Below are positions 49,701-57,755 of a stretch of DNA of 64,000 nt, one piece after another. The notes beneath the pieces were generated by a model. It worked only from the letters and a program-made list of their open reading frames with translations. It was not told the DNA's origin and made no database searches. The position numbers and the translations under genes are program-made. This stretch comes from an uncultured Chloroflexota bacterium (lineage in GTDB: Bacteria; Chloroflexota; Limnocylindria; Limnocylindrales; CSP1-4): the NCBI GenBank assembly GCA_903822495.1, contig CAIJPD010000050.1:1-64000 (forward strand), in the 5' to 3' direction. Position 1 is the stretch's first letter, and each line of letters opens with the position of its first letter.

Positions 49701-50044
49701 CGAGTGGGTCCGGTGGGTCCGGCGGCGGGACGGCCGGGGCTGGAAACGTGGGATCGGCCGTGGCCGGCCCGGCCGGGGCAAGCGACCAGATTGGTGCCGC
49801 ACGCGGGCTGACGGGCCAGGCGCCCAGCCGGAGCGGTGATGCCTTCGGTCTGTCGGGCCGCGAGCGCGAGGTGCTGGTGCTGATGGCCCAGGGCCGGACC
49901 AACCGGGAGATCGGCGAGCGGCTCTTCATCAGCCAGAAGACCGTGGGGGTCCACGTTGGCCGGGTCCTGTCCAAGCTGGGGGTCTCCGGCCGAGTCGAGG
50001 CCGCCGCGGTCGCCATCCGCCTGGACATGGCCGGCGGCCGCTAG
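46754..50044 (+). CDS. large LuxR-family (LAL-type) transcriptional regulator with degenerate P-loop
   Basis: The 1096-residue protein has the layout of large ATP-binding LuxR regulators: ATPase-like domain (about 1-300), a long helical TPR-like region (about 380-950), a Gly/Ser-rich linker (about 970-1020) and a C-terminal LuxR helix-turn-helix ([20 protein letters not shown], then [20 protein letters not shown]). Walker B is present ([15 protein letters not shown]). The Walker A segment near residue 37 reads [11 protein letters not shown], so the invariant lysine is alanine. ATP hydrolysis is thus unlikely. The ATG at 46754 is chosen from the leaderless -10 element and because [11 protein letters not shown], the usual domain start, follows. 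Targets are unknown. Confidence 0.88.
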   Translation: MVARFTSARFVGREAAFARLAGALEAAATGRATTVMLAAGAGLGASRFITEAERRLAGSASPYLVLRGRSSTDGADAPYAPAVQALRTLIGALPDAHLADVLGAGSGDLSRILPEIRGRLQALGGTGEREAISAPERRQARLLEGILRVLGRASLDRPIALVIEDLHRADAGTRALVTFLTRIARDQRLCIIGTYQPDEMTRSHPLWASLASIEESHRPIDHLPLEPLDRRSLADLIEGIDGQRPSASVLVLVADRSHGNPLLAEELVAAHRELSVASLAGGLSQLVVARLALRSDACRSVVRLVAPAGRPLPLASLAAIGQALDPVGSLCHSPSAAPEGALHGELAAGLREAVEHGFLELLGDTAVDVRHELIGRAVTDDLLPTQRARQHAAIARTLADQPMAAARHWLVAHHNAETASAATAAAEAALAVDAPDDALGALELALELTGEAPAPDGRARGGGAQASDIRRLLVLAAGAAFSGGQPRRAVAIAEAAIAGFPASSLAARRIELGLLHERLGHYRRAAGDNDGALAEFSRALELLPRGPGLERATVMAAVAQVRMLEGTFSDAERFAREALGVAAAVGPEAAAAAAHATTTLGVSLGWGRDPEAGVRLLQEARRLAERTGDLDALFRVFANLTTVLDLVGRRAEAVAVAEEGIAIARRHGQEAAYGNFLRGNAADSLFRLGRWRESRALSATALEWSPLGVSFVNAGVYLAVVEIETSSGELAARLLGQLLLELETVRDSQHAVPVYQAAASFAMWRGDLEDARRASARGWERVRETEDWSLAAKMAATALDVEASSAAEFREQRVLPGIAGARERGRRIVREAAALVAGSGVPVTTGSRREADAFLEVALAYAARLDGRDDPDRWAAIAQVWEAIDDPYQAALARWREAEAALAAEGDARVGRSRARGPLLDAFNAALELEARPLLRELAELAGRALITVPAAAAEALAALSAGASRTWDQATPERQAGGAGGPSGSGGSGGGTAGAGNVGSAVAGPAGASDQIGAARGLTGQAPSRSGDAFGLSGREREVLVLMAQGRTNREIGERLFISQKTVGVHVGRVLSKLGVSGRVEAAAVAIRLDMAGGR

Positions 50045-50153
50045 GACGGCCAGTCCTCGGGCGAGGCACGGCTCCCCTGTCGGATGGCTACTCGGGACGG
50101 CTACGCGGGATGGCTACGCGGGACAGCTACCCGGTCCGGGCCCGGACAGCGAG

Positions 50154-50178
50154 AGACCCGGATCCATGATCCGGGTCT
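50154..50178 (+). terminator. perfect hairpin after the LuxR-type gene
   Basis: AGACCCGGATC (50154-50164) pairs perfectly with GATCCGGGTCT (50168-50178) around a 3-nt loop, 110 nt past the regulator's stop. It also lies 40 nt past the end of the opposing 33-codon gene, so it may serve both strands. No T-run follows. Confidence 0.5.
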
Positions 50179-50218
50179 GGCTGACGACTGGGCCCGGGAG
50201 GCAGGCTCCCGGGGTTGA

Positions 50219-50320
50219 CTACTGCCAGCGCCGTCCGGCTGCGAGGACCAGGGCGATGACGGCCACCGGCCCGACACTCATGGCGAGCAGTCGGATGCGA
50301 CTGGCGACTCGAGTCAGCAT
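50219..50320 (-). CDS. 33-residue membrane peptide
   Basis: A short frame with GGAG 7 nt before the ATG at 50320. The product has a basic start (MLTRVASRIRLLAMS), one hydrophobic stretch (VGPVAVIALVLAA) and a basic end (GRRWQ), which is the form of a single-span small membrane protein. The ribosome binding site and charge pattern support it; nothing indicates a function. It is divergent from the channel gene, with the palindrome array between them. Confidence 0.4.
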   Translation of the reverse strand: MLTRVASRIRLLAMSVGPVAVIALVLAAGRRWQ

Positions 50321-50430
50321 TTGTGCGCTCCATTCACGCTGGCACACGGCCGATTCCCCCGGTCCGGTGGAGCCCGAGGATCTCGCCGTGGTGGACTGCG
50401 GCCTACCCGCCCGGTAGTCCCGGCCCGCCA

Positions 50431-50520
50431 GTACCTTGGTACGGTGCGTCCTGGCACCCCGGTGCATGCTGACACCCCCGCCCGGTGCGTCCTGGCACGC
50501 GGCCGGTGCGCCCGGGCACC
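50431..50520. promoter_or_regulatory. array of short palindromes upstream of the channel gene
   Basis: A 12-bp inverted repeat GTACC-TT-GGTAC (50431-50442) is followed by four related 16-bp elements: GGTGCGTCCTGGCACC (50443), GGTGCATGCTGACACC (50461), GGTGCGTCCTGGCACG (50484) and GGTGCGCCCGGGCACC (50505). Their starts are 18, 23 and 21 bp apart, about two helical turns, so one protein could bind along one face. The array is in the 543-bp gap between the regulator and the channel gene, 68 bp before the latter's ATG. The rest of the gap holds the hairpin at 50154 and the 33-codon frame. Confidence 0.5.
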
Positions 50521-50587
50521 TGCCCCGCTCCGTGACCGCGTTCTCGGGATGGTGCATCGAGGCGTCGTGTGGCACGATCCGTGAACG

Positions 50588-51757
50588 ATGCCACCCGATT
50601 CCACGCCCGGCATCCGGGCTCGACTCAGCGGCTTCTTCTTCGACCGGCCATTGCTGCGCCGGCTGTCGTGGCACGCCCGGCGCGTGTCGGGGGCGATGGA
50701 CCGCCGGAACCTGCTGCGGATCAGCGTCGCGGTGGTCGGGATCACCCTGCTCCTGGCCCTCCTCGTCAACCTGGTCGAGGGCCGGCCGATCACGTTCGAG
50801 ACGATGGCCACGTCCGTGAACTGGGCGGTTCACGCGGTCTTCGGGAAGGGCGACTCCACCTACATCACCACTCTGGGCGGGTTCGTGGTGAGCTGGCTCG
50901 TGGTGCTGTTCGGCGCGGCACTCGTGGGCATGATCACCGCCGGCCTGGTCGCGGTCGCGATCGAGTACCTGTTGAAGGAGGGGCAAGGCATGGGCGCCGC
51001 CGGCTTCCGCGGCCACATCGTGATCTGCGGCTGGAACGCGACCGCGCGGGAGCTGATCAGCGAGCTCCGCGGGGACGACTACAAGCAGCGCGCCGTGGTG
51101 ATCCACAGCAGCGACCGCAACCCCGCGGGCGAGGGCATCTACTTCGTGAAGGGCGACCAGACGTCGGTCGCGGACCTGGTTCGGGCGGGCATCGAGGAGG
51201 CGTCGGCCGCAATCGTCTTCCCGATCGACGATTCAAACGACGCGGACATGCGCTCCATCCTGACGATCATGGCGGTCGAGTCCATCGCGCCCCATGTCCG
51301 CACGGTCGTGGCCGTCAACAACCCCGATCTGGTGGAGCACTTCAAGCGGGCCAAGGTCAACGAGATCCTGGTGCCCTCCCGCCTCGCCTCACGGCTCCTG
51401 GCCCGGGCGGCCCTCTACCCGGGGCTCACCGACCTGGTGACGGACATCGTGTCGGGCGGCGCGGGCTCGGAGCTCTACCGGGTGGTCCCGCCGCTGGTCT
51501 ATGTGGGACTGGCCGTGGACGAGCTGAGCCGGCGCCTGCGGTCGGATCACCGCGCCACGCTGGTCGCCATCGTCCGGGATCAGGCCACGATCGCCAACCC
51601 ACCCGTTGACCTGGTCCTCCGCCACGATGACGACATCGTGGTGGTCGCGGAGTCGCTCGGGAAGCTGACGCCGGCGGGCATGCCAGCCACGGGGGACGCG
51701 ACTGCGCCGATGGCCGTGCCGATCGGCGGCCGAGCAGCGGTCCGCGCCCGACCCTGA
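50588..51757 (+). CDS. two-helix ion channel with TrkA-N/RCK regulatory domain, noncanonical filter
   Basis: The 389-residue protein has two membrane helices (about 43-60 and 96-122) with a pore loop between them, then an RCK/TrkA-N Rossmann domain starting GHIVICGWNATARELISEL near residue 141 and a second helical domain to about residue 360. This is the plan of bacterial RCK-gated potassium channels. Where those have TVGYGD, this protein reads VFGKGDSTY near residue 85, so the selectivity filter is altered and the ion cannot be predicted. No ribosome binding site is close to the ATG; expression is probably controlled through the palindrome array upstream. Confidence 0.82.
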   Translation: MPPDSTPGIRARLSGFFFDRPLLRRLSWHARRVSGAMDRRNLLRISVAVVGITLLLALLVNLVEGRPITFETMATSVNWAVHAVFGKGDSTYITTLGGFVVSWLVVLFGAALVGMITAGLVAVAIEYLLKEGQGMGAAGFRGHIVICGWNATARELISELRGDDYKQRAVVIHSSDRNPAGEGIYFVKGDQTSVADLVRAGIEEASAAIVFPIDDSNDADMRSILTIMAVESIAPHVRTVVAVNNPDLVEHFKRAKVNEILVPSRLASRLLARAALYPGLTDLVTDIVSGGAGSELYRVVPPLVYVGLAVDELSRRLRSDHRATLVAIVRDQATIANPPVDLVLRHDDDIVVVAESLGKLTPAGMPATGDATAPMAVPIGGRAAVRARP

Positions 51758-51876
51758 CCCCCGTGCCAAGGCCGCGCCGGCGCCGACACGGCCGACCCGG
51801 CGCGCGGTGGCCAATGCCCTGACCCGGCGCGCGGCGCCCGGGTCCGCGCGCTCCCGGCCCGGCTGACCCCGGGAAT

Positions 51877-51909
51877 CATTCGACCGGCGCTGGAGGCGCC
51901 GGTCGAATG
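51877..51909. terminator. bidirectional terminator hairpin between convergent genes
   Basis: CATTCGACCGGCGC (51877-51890) pairs perfectly over 14 bp with GCGCCGGTCGAATG (51896-51909) around a 5-nt loop, in the 205-bp gap between the channel gene and the respiratory operon that ends at 51963. Confidence 0.7.
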
Positions 51910-51962
51910 TTGATCCGTGCGGAGTTCAAGCCGGTGGTCCGGCGGGCCTGGCGGCCCGCCGA

Positions 51963-53504
51963 TCAGCCGGGCTCGTACGTGTGGTCGAGCCCCCGTCGGA
52001 GGAGGATGAGCGCGAGGATCGTGACGGCGATCAGCGCGAGCACGATGATCATCGCCTGGCGGCGGTTCTGGCTCTCGGCGAGCCGTGCGTCGGCGAAGTC
52101 CTGCGCCTCCTTGGCCTTGGTGACGGCGGCGTCGGCCTTGGAGGCCACCTCCGTCAACTTGGTCGTGTGGACGGCGGCTCGTGCCTGGATGAGCGACGTC
52201 TTGGACTGCGTGACCGTCACGTCCGCGTCGGCCACGATCATCCCCGCCTCGGCGGCCGCAGCAATCCTGGTGAGCGCCAGGTCGTAGGCCGAGCTGGCCT
52301 TGTCCAGCGCGCTCTTGATGCCCTGGGCCTGGGAGTACAGGAGCGAGTCGACGTGATGACAGGTGTCACACCGGCGGTCATCGTCGTTCTTGAAGCGGTC
52401 GGCGTTGAGCTTGAGTGTCTTGTCTGCGAGGTTGTGGCACGTCCCGCAGTCGATCTGCGGCGGTGACGGGTGGAAGAAGCGGGCCTCGCTGGGCTTGACC
52501 ACGTCGTGCGTGCCGTGGCACGTCCAGCACTTGGGTCCGTTGACCAGCTCGGCATGCCGGCTCTGGTCGTAGAGCGCCTGGGTTGCGGTATGGCACTTGC
52601 CACAGACCTCGACGACCGTGGTCGACGTGGGCGGCTGGGCATCATGCGATCCGTGGCAGGAGGCGCAGTTGGGGGCGCGCATGTCCTTGTTCACCAGGAG
52701 CGCCTGGCCGTGGACGCTGGTCTTGTAGATCTCCAGCTGGTCCGTCGGGATGTTGTAGCCGTCCATGTACTTCGGGTCGGAGTGGCACGAGGAGCACAGG
52801 GCGGGCACGTTGAGCGGGTAGACCTTGGACGTGGGATCAGACGCCTTCTTGACGTCATGGACGCCGTGGCAGTCGGTGCAGATCGCGACCTTGGTGTCGT
52901 TCGACAGCAGCAGCTTCTGGCCGTGGACGCTGGTCTTGTACTTGGCGTACTGGTCCGTGGGGATCTGGTACTGGCGCATCAGCTCGACGTTGGAGTGGCA
53001 CGTGCCGCAGACGCCGACGGTCTGCTGCCGGCTGGGCACGCCCTTGAACCCCTTGGTGGGATCCATGGCGACGGTGATCTTGTCGGACGTCGGGTCACCG
53101 CCATGGCAGTCGGCGCAGCCGATGCCGTTCTGGCCGTGAACGCTGGCCTGCCACTGGTCGGCGATGGTGTGCTGAGCACCGCCGATCTGGGTGTGGCAGC
53201 TATAGCAGGTGTTGCCGTCGATCTTGGCGGGGGCGGTCGCGCCCGGCTTGGCGGTGGCGGTCGCCAAGGCGGTGGCGCTCGGGCTGCCGCTCAGGGTTGG
53301 GCCGCTGCTGGCCGTGCCGCTGGCGGCGGGGCTGCCGCTTGCGGCCCCTGACGCCCCGGCCCCTGACGCCCCGGCGGAAGGGCTGGGGCTCTCGGCGAGG
53401 ACGGCCTGGGCGACCACCAGCGCGAGGGCCGCGGCGCAGGCCGAAAGGACGCCGATTCGGAAGGCTCGGTCGAGGAAGGCGACGCGAGTGCGAGAACGCT
53501 TCAT
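51963..53504 (-). CDS. membrane-anchored decahaem c-type cytochrome
   Basis: The 513-residue protein has a signal or anchor sequence (about 16-37), a Ser/Ala/Gly-rich linker, ten CxxCH haem sites (CYSCH, CADCH, CGTCH, CTDCH, CSSCH, CASCH, CGKCH, CWTCH, CGTCH, CDTCH), a coiled-coil-like region and a C-terminal membrane helix (MIIVLALIAVTILALILL). Segments KYKTSVHGQKLLLSNDTKVA and YKTSVHGQALLVNKDMRAPN show internal duplication. It is the last gene of the Rieske/cytochrome b operon, 9 nt after cytochrome b, and thus sits where cytochrome c1 or f is normally encoded. AGGAG overlaps the gap. Confidence 0.92.
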   Translation of the reverse strand: MKRSRTRVAFLDRAFRIGVLSACAAALALVVAQAVLAESPSPSAGASGAGASGAASGSPAASGTASSGPTLSGSPSATALATATAKPGATAPAKIDGNTCYSCHTQIGGAQHTIADQWQASVHGQNGIGCADCHGGDPTSDKITVAMDPTKGFKGVPSRQQTVGVCGTCHSNVELMRQYQIPTDQYAKYKTSVHGQKLLLSNDTKVAICTDCHGVHDVKKASDPTSKVYPLNVPALCSSCHSDPKYMDGYNIPTDQLEIYKTSVHGQALLVNKDMRAPNCASCHGSHDAQPPTSTTVVEVCGKCHTATQALYDQSRHAELVNGPKCWTCHGTHDVVKPSEARFFHPSPPQIDCGTCHNLADKTLKLNADRFKNDDDRRCDTCHHVDSLLYSQAQGIKSALDKASSAYDLALTRIAAAAEAGMIVADADVTVTQSKTSLIQARAAVHTTKLTEVASKADAAVTKAKEAQDFADARLAESQNRRQAMIIVLALIAVTILALILLRRGLDHTYEPG

Positions 53505-53513
53505 CGTCGTCTC

Positions 53514-54638
53514 CTAGCTGGCAGCGACGGCGACGGCCGGGATCTGGCCGCCGTACCAGGTCAGGATTCCCATCCCGATCAGCACGATGGCGGCGATGAT
53601 CAGGGCCACCGGTCGCTTGCGCTTGGCCACCTCGGGGTTCTTGTCGAGGAAGGGCAGCATGACGAGGACCACCATGGCCAACATCGGGATCAGGATCCCC
53701 ACGTCGCGGGCCGTGAGTGGCCCAATGGCGGGAACCACCTTGAGGAGCTGGTAGACCGCGAGGAAGTACCACTCCGGCTTGACGTGCGGGGGCGTGACCA
53801 GCGCGTCGGCCTTGTCTTCCAGGCCGGCCGGGTAGACGGAGGCGGCGACCACGAGGAGAGCCAGCAGGATGGCCCAGGCGATCACCTCGTCGAGGACGTA
53901 GTGCGGGAAGAAGGGCTTCCAGCGCTCGACGATGCCGGGGGTGGGGAGCTGGCCGGGCCGCAGCGACGGGCGCTTGGGATTGGCGATGCCCAGCTGATGG
54001 ACCACCGTGAGGTGGGCGGCGAGGAGGAGCGCCAGGGAGATCGGGAGCACCAGGACGTGCATCCCGAAGAACCGGCTCAGGGTGGCGTCGGTGACGTCCG
54101 CGCCGCCGCGCAGGAGCTGGAGGAGCGATTCGCCGATGAACGGCACGGCCGCCGCGATCTCGGTGCCGACGGTGGTCGCCCAGAACGCCTTCTGGTCCCA
54201 GGGGAGGAGGTAGCCCGTGAACCCGAAGCCGATGGTGACGGCAAACAGGAGGGCGCCGAAGATCCAGATCAACTCACGCGGGTACTTGTACACGCCCTGG
54301 ACGAAGATCCGGATCACGTGCAGGAGCAGGAAGATGATCATCCCATTGGCGGCCCAGTGGTGGATGCTCCGGATGAGCCAGCCAAACTCGACGATGCTGG
54401 TGATGTACTTGACGCTGTCATACGCCGCTTCCGGCGTGGGCTTGTAGTAGAGCGAGAGGAGGGTGCCGGTCGCCACCTGGACCATGAACAGGAACAGGGT
54501 GATCCCGCCCAGGTAGTAGGTCTTGGCCTCGGCCGGGATGGGCACGTGGAGGAGGGCGTTGAACAGGGCCGTGGCCCGCACGCGCTCCTCGAACCACTGG
54601 ACCACGCCGTTGGGAGCCGCTGTCGTCTGGGTAGCCAT
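53514..54638 (-). CDS. cytochrome b of a Rieske/cytochrome b complex
   Basis: The 374-residue protein has eight predicted helices and combines the b6-type four-helix part with a subunit-IV-like part. Haem-ligand histidines are seen in IHHWAANGMIIFLLLHVIR and FFGMHVLVLPISLALLLAAH. The second pair is 14 residues apart, the b6-type spacing. GFTGYLLPWDQ and the Qo motif KPEWYFLAVYQLL are present. It oxidises quinol in the membrane. It follows the Rieske gene by 3 nt. Confidence 0.95.
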   Translation of the reverse strand: MATQTTAAPNGVVQWFEERVRATALFNALLHVPIPAEAKTYYLGGITLFLFMVQVATGTLLSLYYKPTPEAAYDSVKYITSIVEFGWLIRSIHHWAANGMIIFLLLHVIRIFVQGVYKYPRELIWIFGALLFAVTIGFGFTGYLLPWDQKAFWATTVGTEIAAAVPFIGESLLQLLRGGADVTDATLSRFFGMHVLVLPISLALLLAAHLTVVHQLGIANPKRPSLRPGQLPTPGIVERWKPFFPHYVLDEVIAWAILLALLVVAASVYPAGLEDKADALVTPPHVKPEWYFLAVYQLLKVVPAIGPLTARDVGILIPMLAMVVLVMLPFLDKNPEVAKRKRPVALIIAAIVLIGMGILTWYGGQIPAVAVAAS

Positions 54639-54641
54639 TGT

Positions 54642-55127
54642 TCAGCCCGCCACAAGGAAGATGGAGTCGCCCTCGACCACCGCGTTGACCGTTGCCAGCG
54701 CCTTGGGCGGCGGGCCGGAGACAACCGCGCCGCTCGCCGGGCTGAAATGGCCGTCGTGGCACGGGCAGACAATCTGCTTGAGCGTCACGTCGAACTCGAC
54801 GATGCAGCCGAGGTGGGTGCAGACGGCCGAGAAGGCCTTGACGCCGCCCTCGCCATTGACCACGACCACGGGCTTGCTGCCCATGGCGACGACCTTGCCA
54901 GTGCCGGCAGGGAGGTCAGCGACCTTTGCCGCGAGGACCTTGCCGCCGCCCGAGGCTCCCTCGACCTTCTTGGGGATCAGGAAGCCGACGATCGGCGTGA
55001 TGATCATCGACACGGTCGAGACCAGTGAGAAGCCAAGCAGGAGGCGCACAAAGCGCCGGCGCCCCATCTCCGCCTGGACGTGGGGGTCCGATCCTGACCC
55101 GGGCGAGCCGACTGTCACCGGATCCAT
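54642..55127 (-). CDS. Rieske 2Fe-2S protein
   Basis: The 161-residue protein has a basic N-terminus and a membrane anchor (FVRLLLGFSLVSTVSMIITP), then the cluster-binding boxes CTHLGC and CPCHDGHF. RRRF before the helix resembles a twin-arginine type signal. It is the first gene of the operon Rieske, cytochrome b, decahaem cytochrome. The 261-bp region before it holds the terminator of the preceding operon and presumably the promoter. Confidence 0.95.
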   Translation of the reverse strand: MDPVTVGSPGSGSDPHVQAEMGRRRFVRLLLGFSLVSTVSMIITPIVGFLIPKKVEGASGGGKVLAAKVADLPAGTGKVVAMGSKPVVVVNGEGGVKAFSAVCTHLGCIVEFDVTLKQIVCPCHDGHFSPASGAVVSGPPPKALATVNAVVEGDSIFLVAG

Positions 55128-55331
55128 CCTGCCTCTCCCTACCGTGCACGTGATTCATCAAGAAGCCGGGGACACAGGCCTCATCTGAATGGAGGATGGT
55201 TTGGACGGCGACTGGAGACCATCCATCGGTCGGTACGTTTTGGGCATAGTGGCCCGCGCCATACCTTCCAAAGGACCCGACCTCGGCCTTCGGCGGAGCC
55301 AAATCGGCCGCCCCGAGGGCCAGACAGACGA

Positions 55332-55361
55332 GAGCCGGGGGGCCGCCTGGCCCCCCGGCTC
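55332..55361 (-). terminator. terminator hairpin after the NapC-type cytochrome gene
   Basis: GAGCCGGGGGGCC (55332-55344) pairs perfectly with GGCCCCCCGGCTC (55349-55361) around GCCT, 28 nt beyond the stop at 55389 on the minus strand. It separates the maturation/cytochrome operon from the Rieske operon. Confidence 0.7.
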
Positions 55362-55388
55362 TTCGAATTGCGCGGATTGCCCTCCCGT

Positions 55389-57089
55389 TCAGGCGGGGGG
55401 CGAGGTGCTCGTGGAGAGCCGGATCGACGACGACGTGAAGCCCGGGACGCCAGCCGGGTGGCACTTCTCGCAGCCCTGCGGCTGGTGGCACAGCCCGCAC
55501 GTGGTGGTGCCCTGGGCGGCGATCACCTTGGCGTGGTTGAACAGCATGTTGTCGTGGGTGACGTTGATCGCCGGCGACTTGTGGCAGTTCTCGCAGTAGG
55601 TCTGGGTGTGACAGGCCGCGCACGTCGCCTTGCCCGCATCGGAGCCGGCGAGGGTCTTGTGATCGAAGACCCAGAACCGGTCGGCGTGGGTGTCGGGCCG
55701 CTCCCCGATCAGGAACGACGACGTGGTGCCTGACGCCCCGACCTGCGGGAATGTGTGGCACGTCGCACACGATGACGGGATGGACTCCTTGGACAGGACG
55801 CCGTTCTCAACCTTGAAATGCGCGCCGTCGTGACACCGGAAGCAGCCGGGGGAGTTCTTGTGGCCCAGGTTGTCCGGGTAGGTGGAGGCGCTGACCTTCA
55901 TCTCCGGCGTGGCGACCAGGTTGTAGATGACCTTGATCTCGTCGATCGCCTTGTTCAGGGTGAACGGCTTCTGCGAGACGATCAGCGGGTACTTGGCCTG
56001 GTAGTAGCTGGTGATCCCGTCGATCGCCGCCTCGGCGCTGGCGATGGAGCTGTAACTGGCGCTCAGGGTCTTGATCGCCTCGCTCTTGATGTACGGCAGG
56101 CTGGGATCGATGAGCCGCCCGGCCATCGCCTGGTCCACGGCCTCGTTGAGCGACGGGACGCGATGCCCGATCCGGTTGTGGCAGTCGATGCAGTCCATCC
56201 GCTGCAGCGGGTTCTCCGCGAGGAGCCGGTCGATATCAAGCTGGACCCGGTCGGCCCTGGTGACGTTCCGGTTGGCCACGAACTGGGTGGTGGTGCCGGA
56301 CTTGTCCGTCACCGTGACCAGCTCGATCTTCTGGGCGCGGCGATCCGTGCTGGAGTACTCGACGTCGAGGTCGATGTGCCAGTGGACGCCGAGGCTGTCA
56401 GAGCCGCCGAAGCCGGTCGGCCGGAGCACCATGGCGACGGTGCTGCGCGAGTTGGCCTCGTCGGTGTCGAACTTCTGCTTGAGGATCAGCTTGACGAGCC
56501 CGCCGTTGGCGACCAGGGCGTCCGCGTCGTGGCAGCGCCGGCAGGTCTGGCTGGTGGGCGGCAGGTCGGCGTGGCCGGGGGGCGGAATGGGCGTCGGGAA
56601 GGTCCCGGTGATCAGCTGGATCAGCTGGCGGGTGCCGTTGAGCTTGGCCTTCACCCAGCCCTGTGCCCCGGGCTCCACGTGGCACTCGGCGCAGGCCAGC
56701 TCCCGGTGCGGCGAGATCGCATGGGCCTTCAGCTCCGGGCCCATGGTGTGGCAGCGACCGCAGAAGTCCGCGGTCTCGGTCCACTGGACAGCCATGACGC
56801 CGCCCACCGTGATCGCCGACCCGAACCCCGCGACCAGCAGGACCGCGACCAGCCTGCCGCGCCGGCTCCGGAACGTGATGCCGGGGAAGCGGCGCTGCAC
56901 GAGCCGCGCGGGCGCCCCGACCACCCTGGCGATTGGAGCGACGATGCGGCGCAGGATCCCGCCGCGCCCGCCGCTGGTGCCCGCTGGACGCGCCGACGTC
57001 GCCGGCGGTGCCGGCGACTGGGGCGGGGCGTTGGTGGGTTGCGCCTGTGGGGGCCCCGCCTGTGGGCCGGAGCCGGGTGCCGAAGTCAT
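55389..57089 (-). CDS. NapC/NirT-type decahaem cytochrome c
   Basis: The 566-residue protein begins with a Pro/Ala-rich cytoplasmic stretch and one membrane helix near residue 85 (LVAVLLVAGFGSAITVGGVM). NapC-like features follow: TADFCGRCHTMGPELKAH and ELACAECHVEPG. In total ten CxxCH sites are present (CGRCH, CAECH, CRRCH, CIDCH, CFRCH, CATCH, CAACH, CENCH, CGLCH, CEKCH). NapC/NirT proteins take electrons from quinol in the membrane; the extra six haems and long insertions could form an internal electron wire. The ATG at 57089 overlaps the stop of the thioredoxin gene (ATGA). Confidence 0.9.
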   Translation of the reverse strand: MTSAPGSGPQAGPPQAQPTNAPPQSPAPPATSARPAGTSGGRGGILRRIVAPIARVVGAPARLVQRRFPGITFRSRRGRLVAVLLVAGFGSAITVGGVMAVQWTETADFCGRCHTMGPELKAHAISPHRELACAECHVEPGAQGWVKAKLNGTRQLIQLITGTFPTPIPPPGHADLPPTSQTCRRCHDADALVANGGLVKLILKQKFDTDEANSRSTVAMVLRPTGFGGSDSLGVHWHIDLDVEYSSTDRRAQKIELVTVTDKSGTTTQFVANRNVTRADRVQLDIDRLLAENPLQRMDCIDCHNRIGHRVPSLNEAVDQAMAGRLIDPSLPYIKSEAIKTLSASYSSIASAEAAIDGITSYYQAKYPLIVSQKPFTLNKAIDEIKVIYNLVATPEMKVSASTYPDNLGHKNSPGCFRCHDGAHFKVENGVLSKESIPSSCATCHTFPQVGASGTTSSFLIGERPDTHADRFWVFDHKTLAGSDAGKATCAACHTQTYCENCHKSPAINVTHDNMLFNHAKVIAAQGTTTCGLCHQPQGCEKCHPAGVPGFTSSSIRLSTSTSPPA

Positions 57090-57685
57090 CCCATGATCTC
57101 CTTCAGCGCAGCGTCGATCGCGGCTGGGTCGAGCGTCGAGCTCGTGATCTGGTGGAGGACGCCGGTCTTGTCGATGAAGAAATGGGTGGGGATGCCCATG
57201 ATCCGGTAGGCGCCCGCGAGGCGACTGTCGGGATCCGGGATCCTGGTATAGGTGATGCCCACCGTGTCGGCGTACCGGGTGACGGTGGCCTGTTCCTCAG
57301 TGTAGAAGACTTGGACGAGGACGAGACCCCTGTCCTTGTACTTGTCCCAGGCCGCCTGGATGTCGGGATTCTCGGAGCGACAGGGCTGGCACCAGCTGGC
57401 ACCGAACGTCAGCCAGACGGGCGAGCCGATGAACGAGCTCAGCTGCACGGACTTGCCCAGATCGGTCGTCGTCTTGAAGTCCGGCGCGAGCTGACCCACG
57501 GTGGGCCCGCTGCCGCCACTCAGCCCGCCGACGTTCACCTTGGTGAACGTCGTGGACGAGCCGGCGGCCGGCTGGTTGGCCATGTACGCGACCGCGAGGA
57601 TGATGGCCGCCGTGATCCCCACGATTGCCAGGTTGGTGAGCCGCCCCCTGGGGCGGGTGGACCGGCTGCCGGCCTTCGTGGTCAT
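57086..57685 (-). CDS. TlpA/ResA-like membrane-anchored thioredoxin
   Basis: A 199-residue protein with an N-terminal anchor (AIVGITAAIILAVAYMA) and a thioredoxin domain: APDFKTTTDLGKSVQLSSF, active site WCQPC near residue 98, and GIPTHFFIDKTG with the cis-proline. Such proteins reduce apocytochrome cysteines before haem attachment. It lies between the ccsA and NapC-type genes, overlapping the latter by 4 nt. Confidence 0.93.
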   Translation of the reverse strand: MTTKAGSRSTRPRGRLTNLAIVGITAAIILAVAYMANQPAAGSSTTFTKVNVGGLSGGSGPTVGQLAPDFKTTTDLGKSVQLSSFIGSPVWLTFGASWCQPCRSENPDIQAAWDKYKDRGLVLVQVFYTEEQATVTRYADTVGITYTRIPDPDSRLAGAYRIMGIPTHFFIDKTGVLHQITSSTLDPAAIDAALKEIMG

Positions 57686-57755
57686 CGTCGTGGCGCGTTC
57701 ATGCGGGTGTTCTCCCACGATCTCCGCCGGCCGGTGGCCGGCGGAGTCGCCTGTC

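Noticed and set aside
50444-50584. Possible 46-codon leaderless gene starting at the GTG at 50444 after TACCTT
   Set aside because: The frame runs through the palindrome array and gives an Arg/Pro/Ala-rich peptide; the repeats explain the sequence better than coding does.
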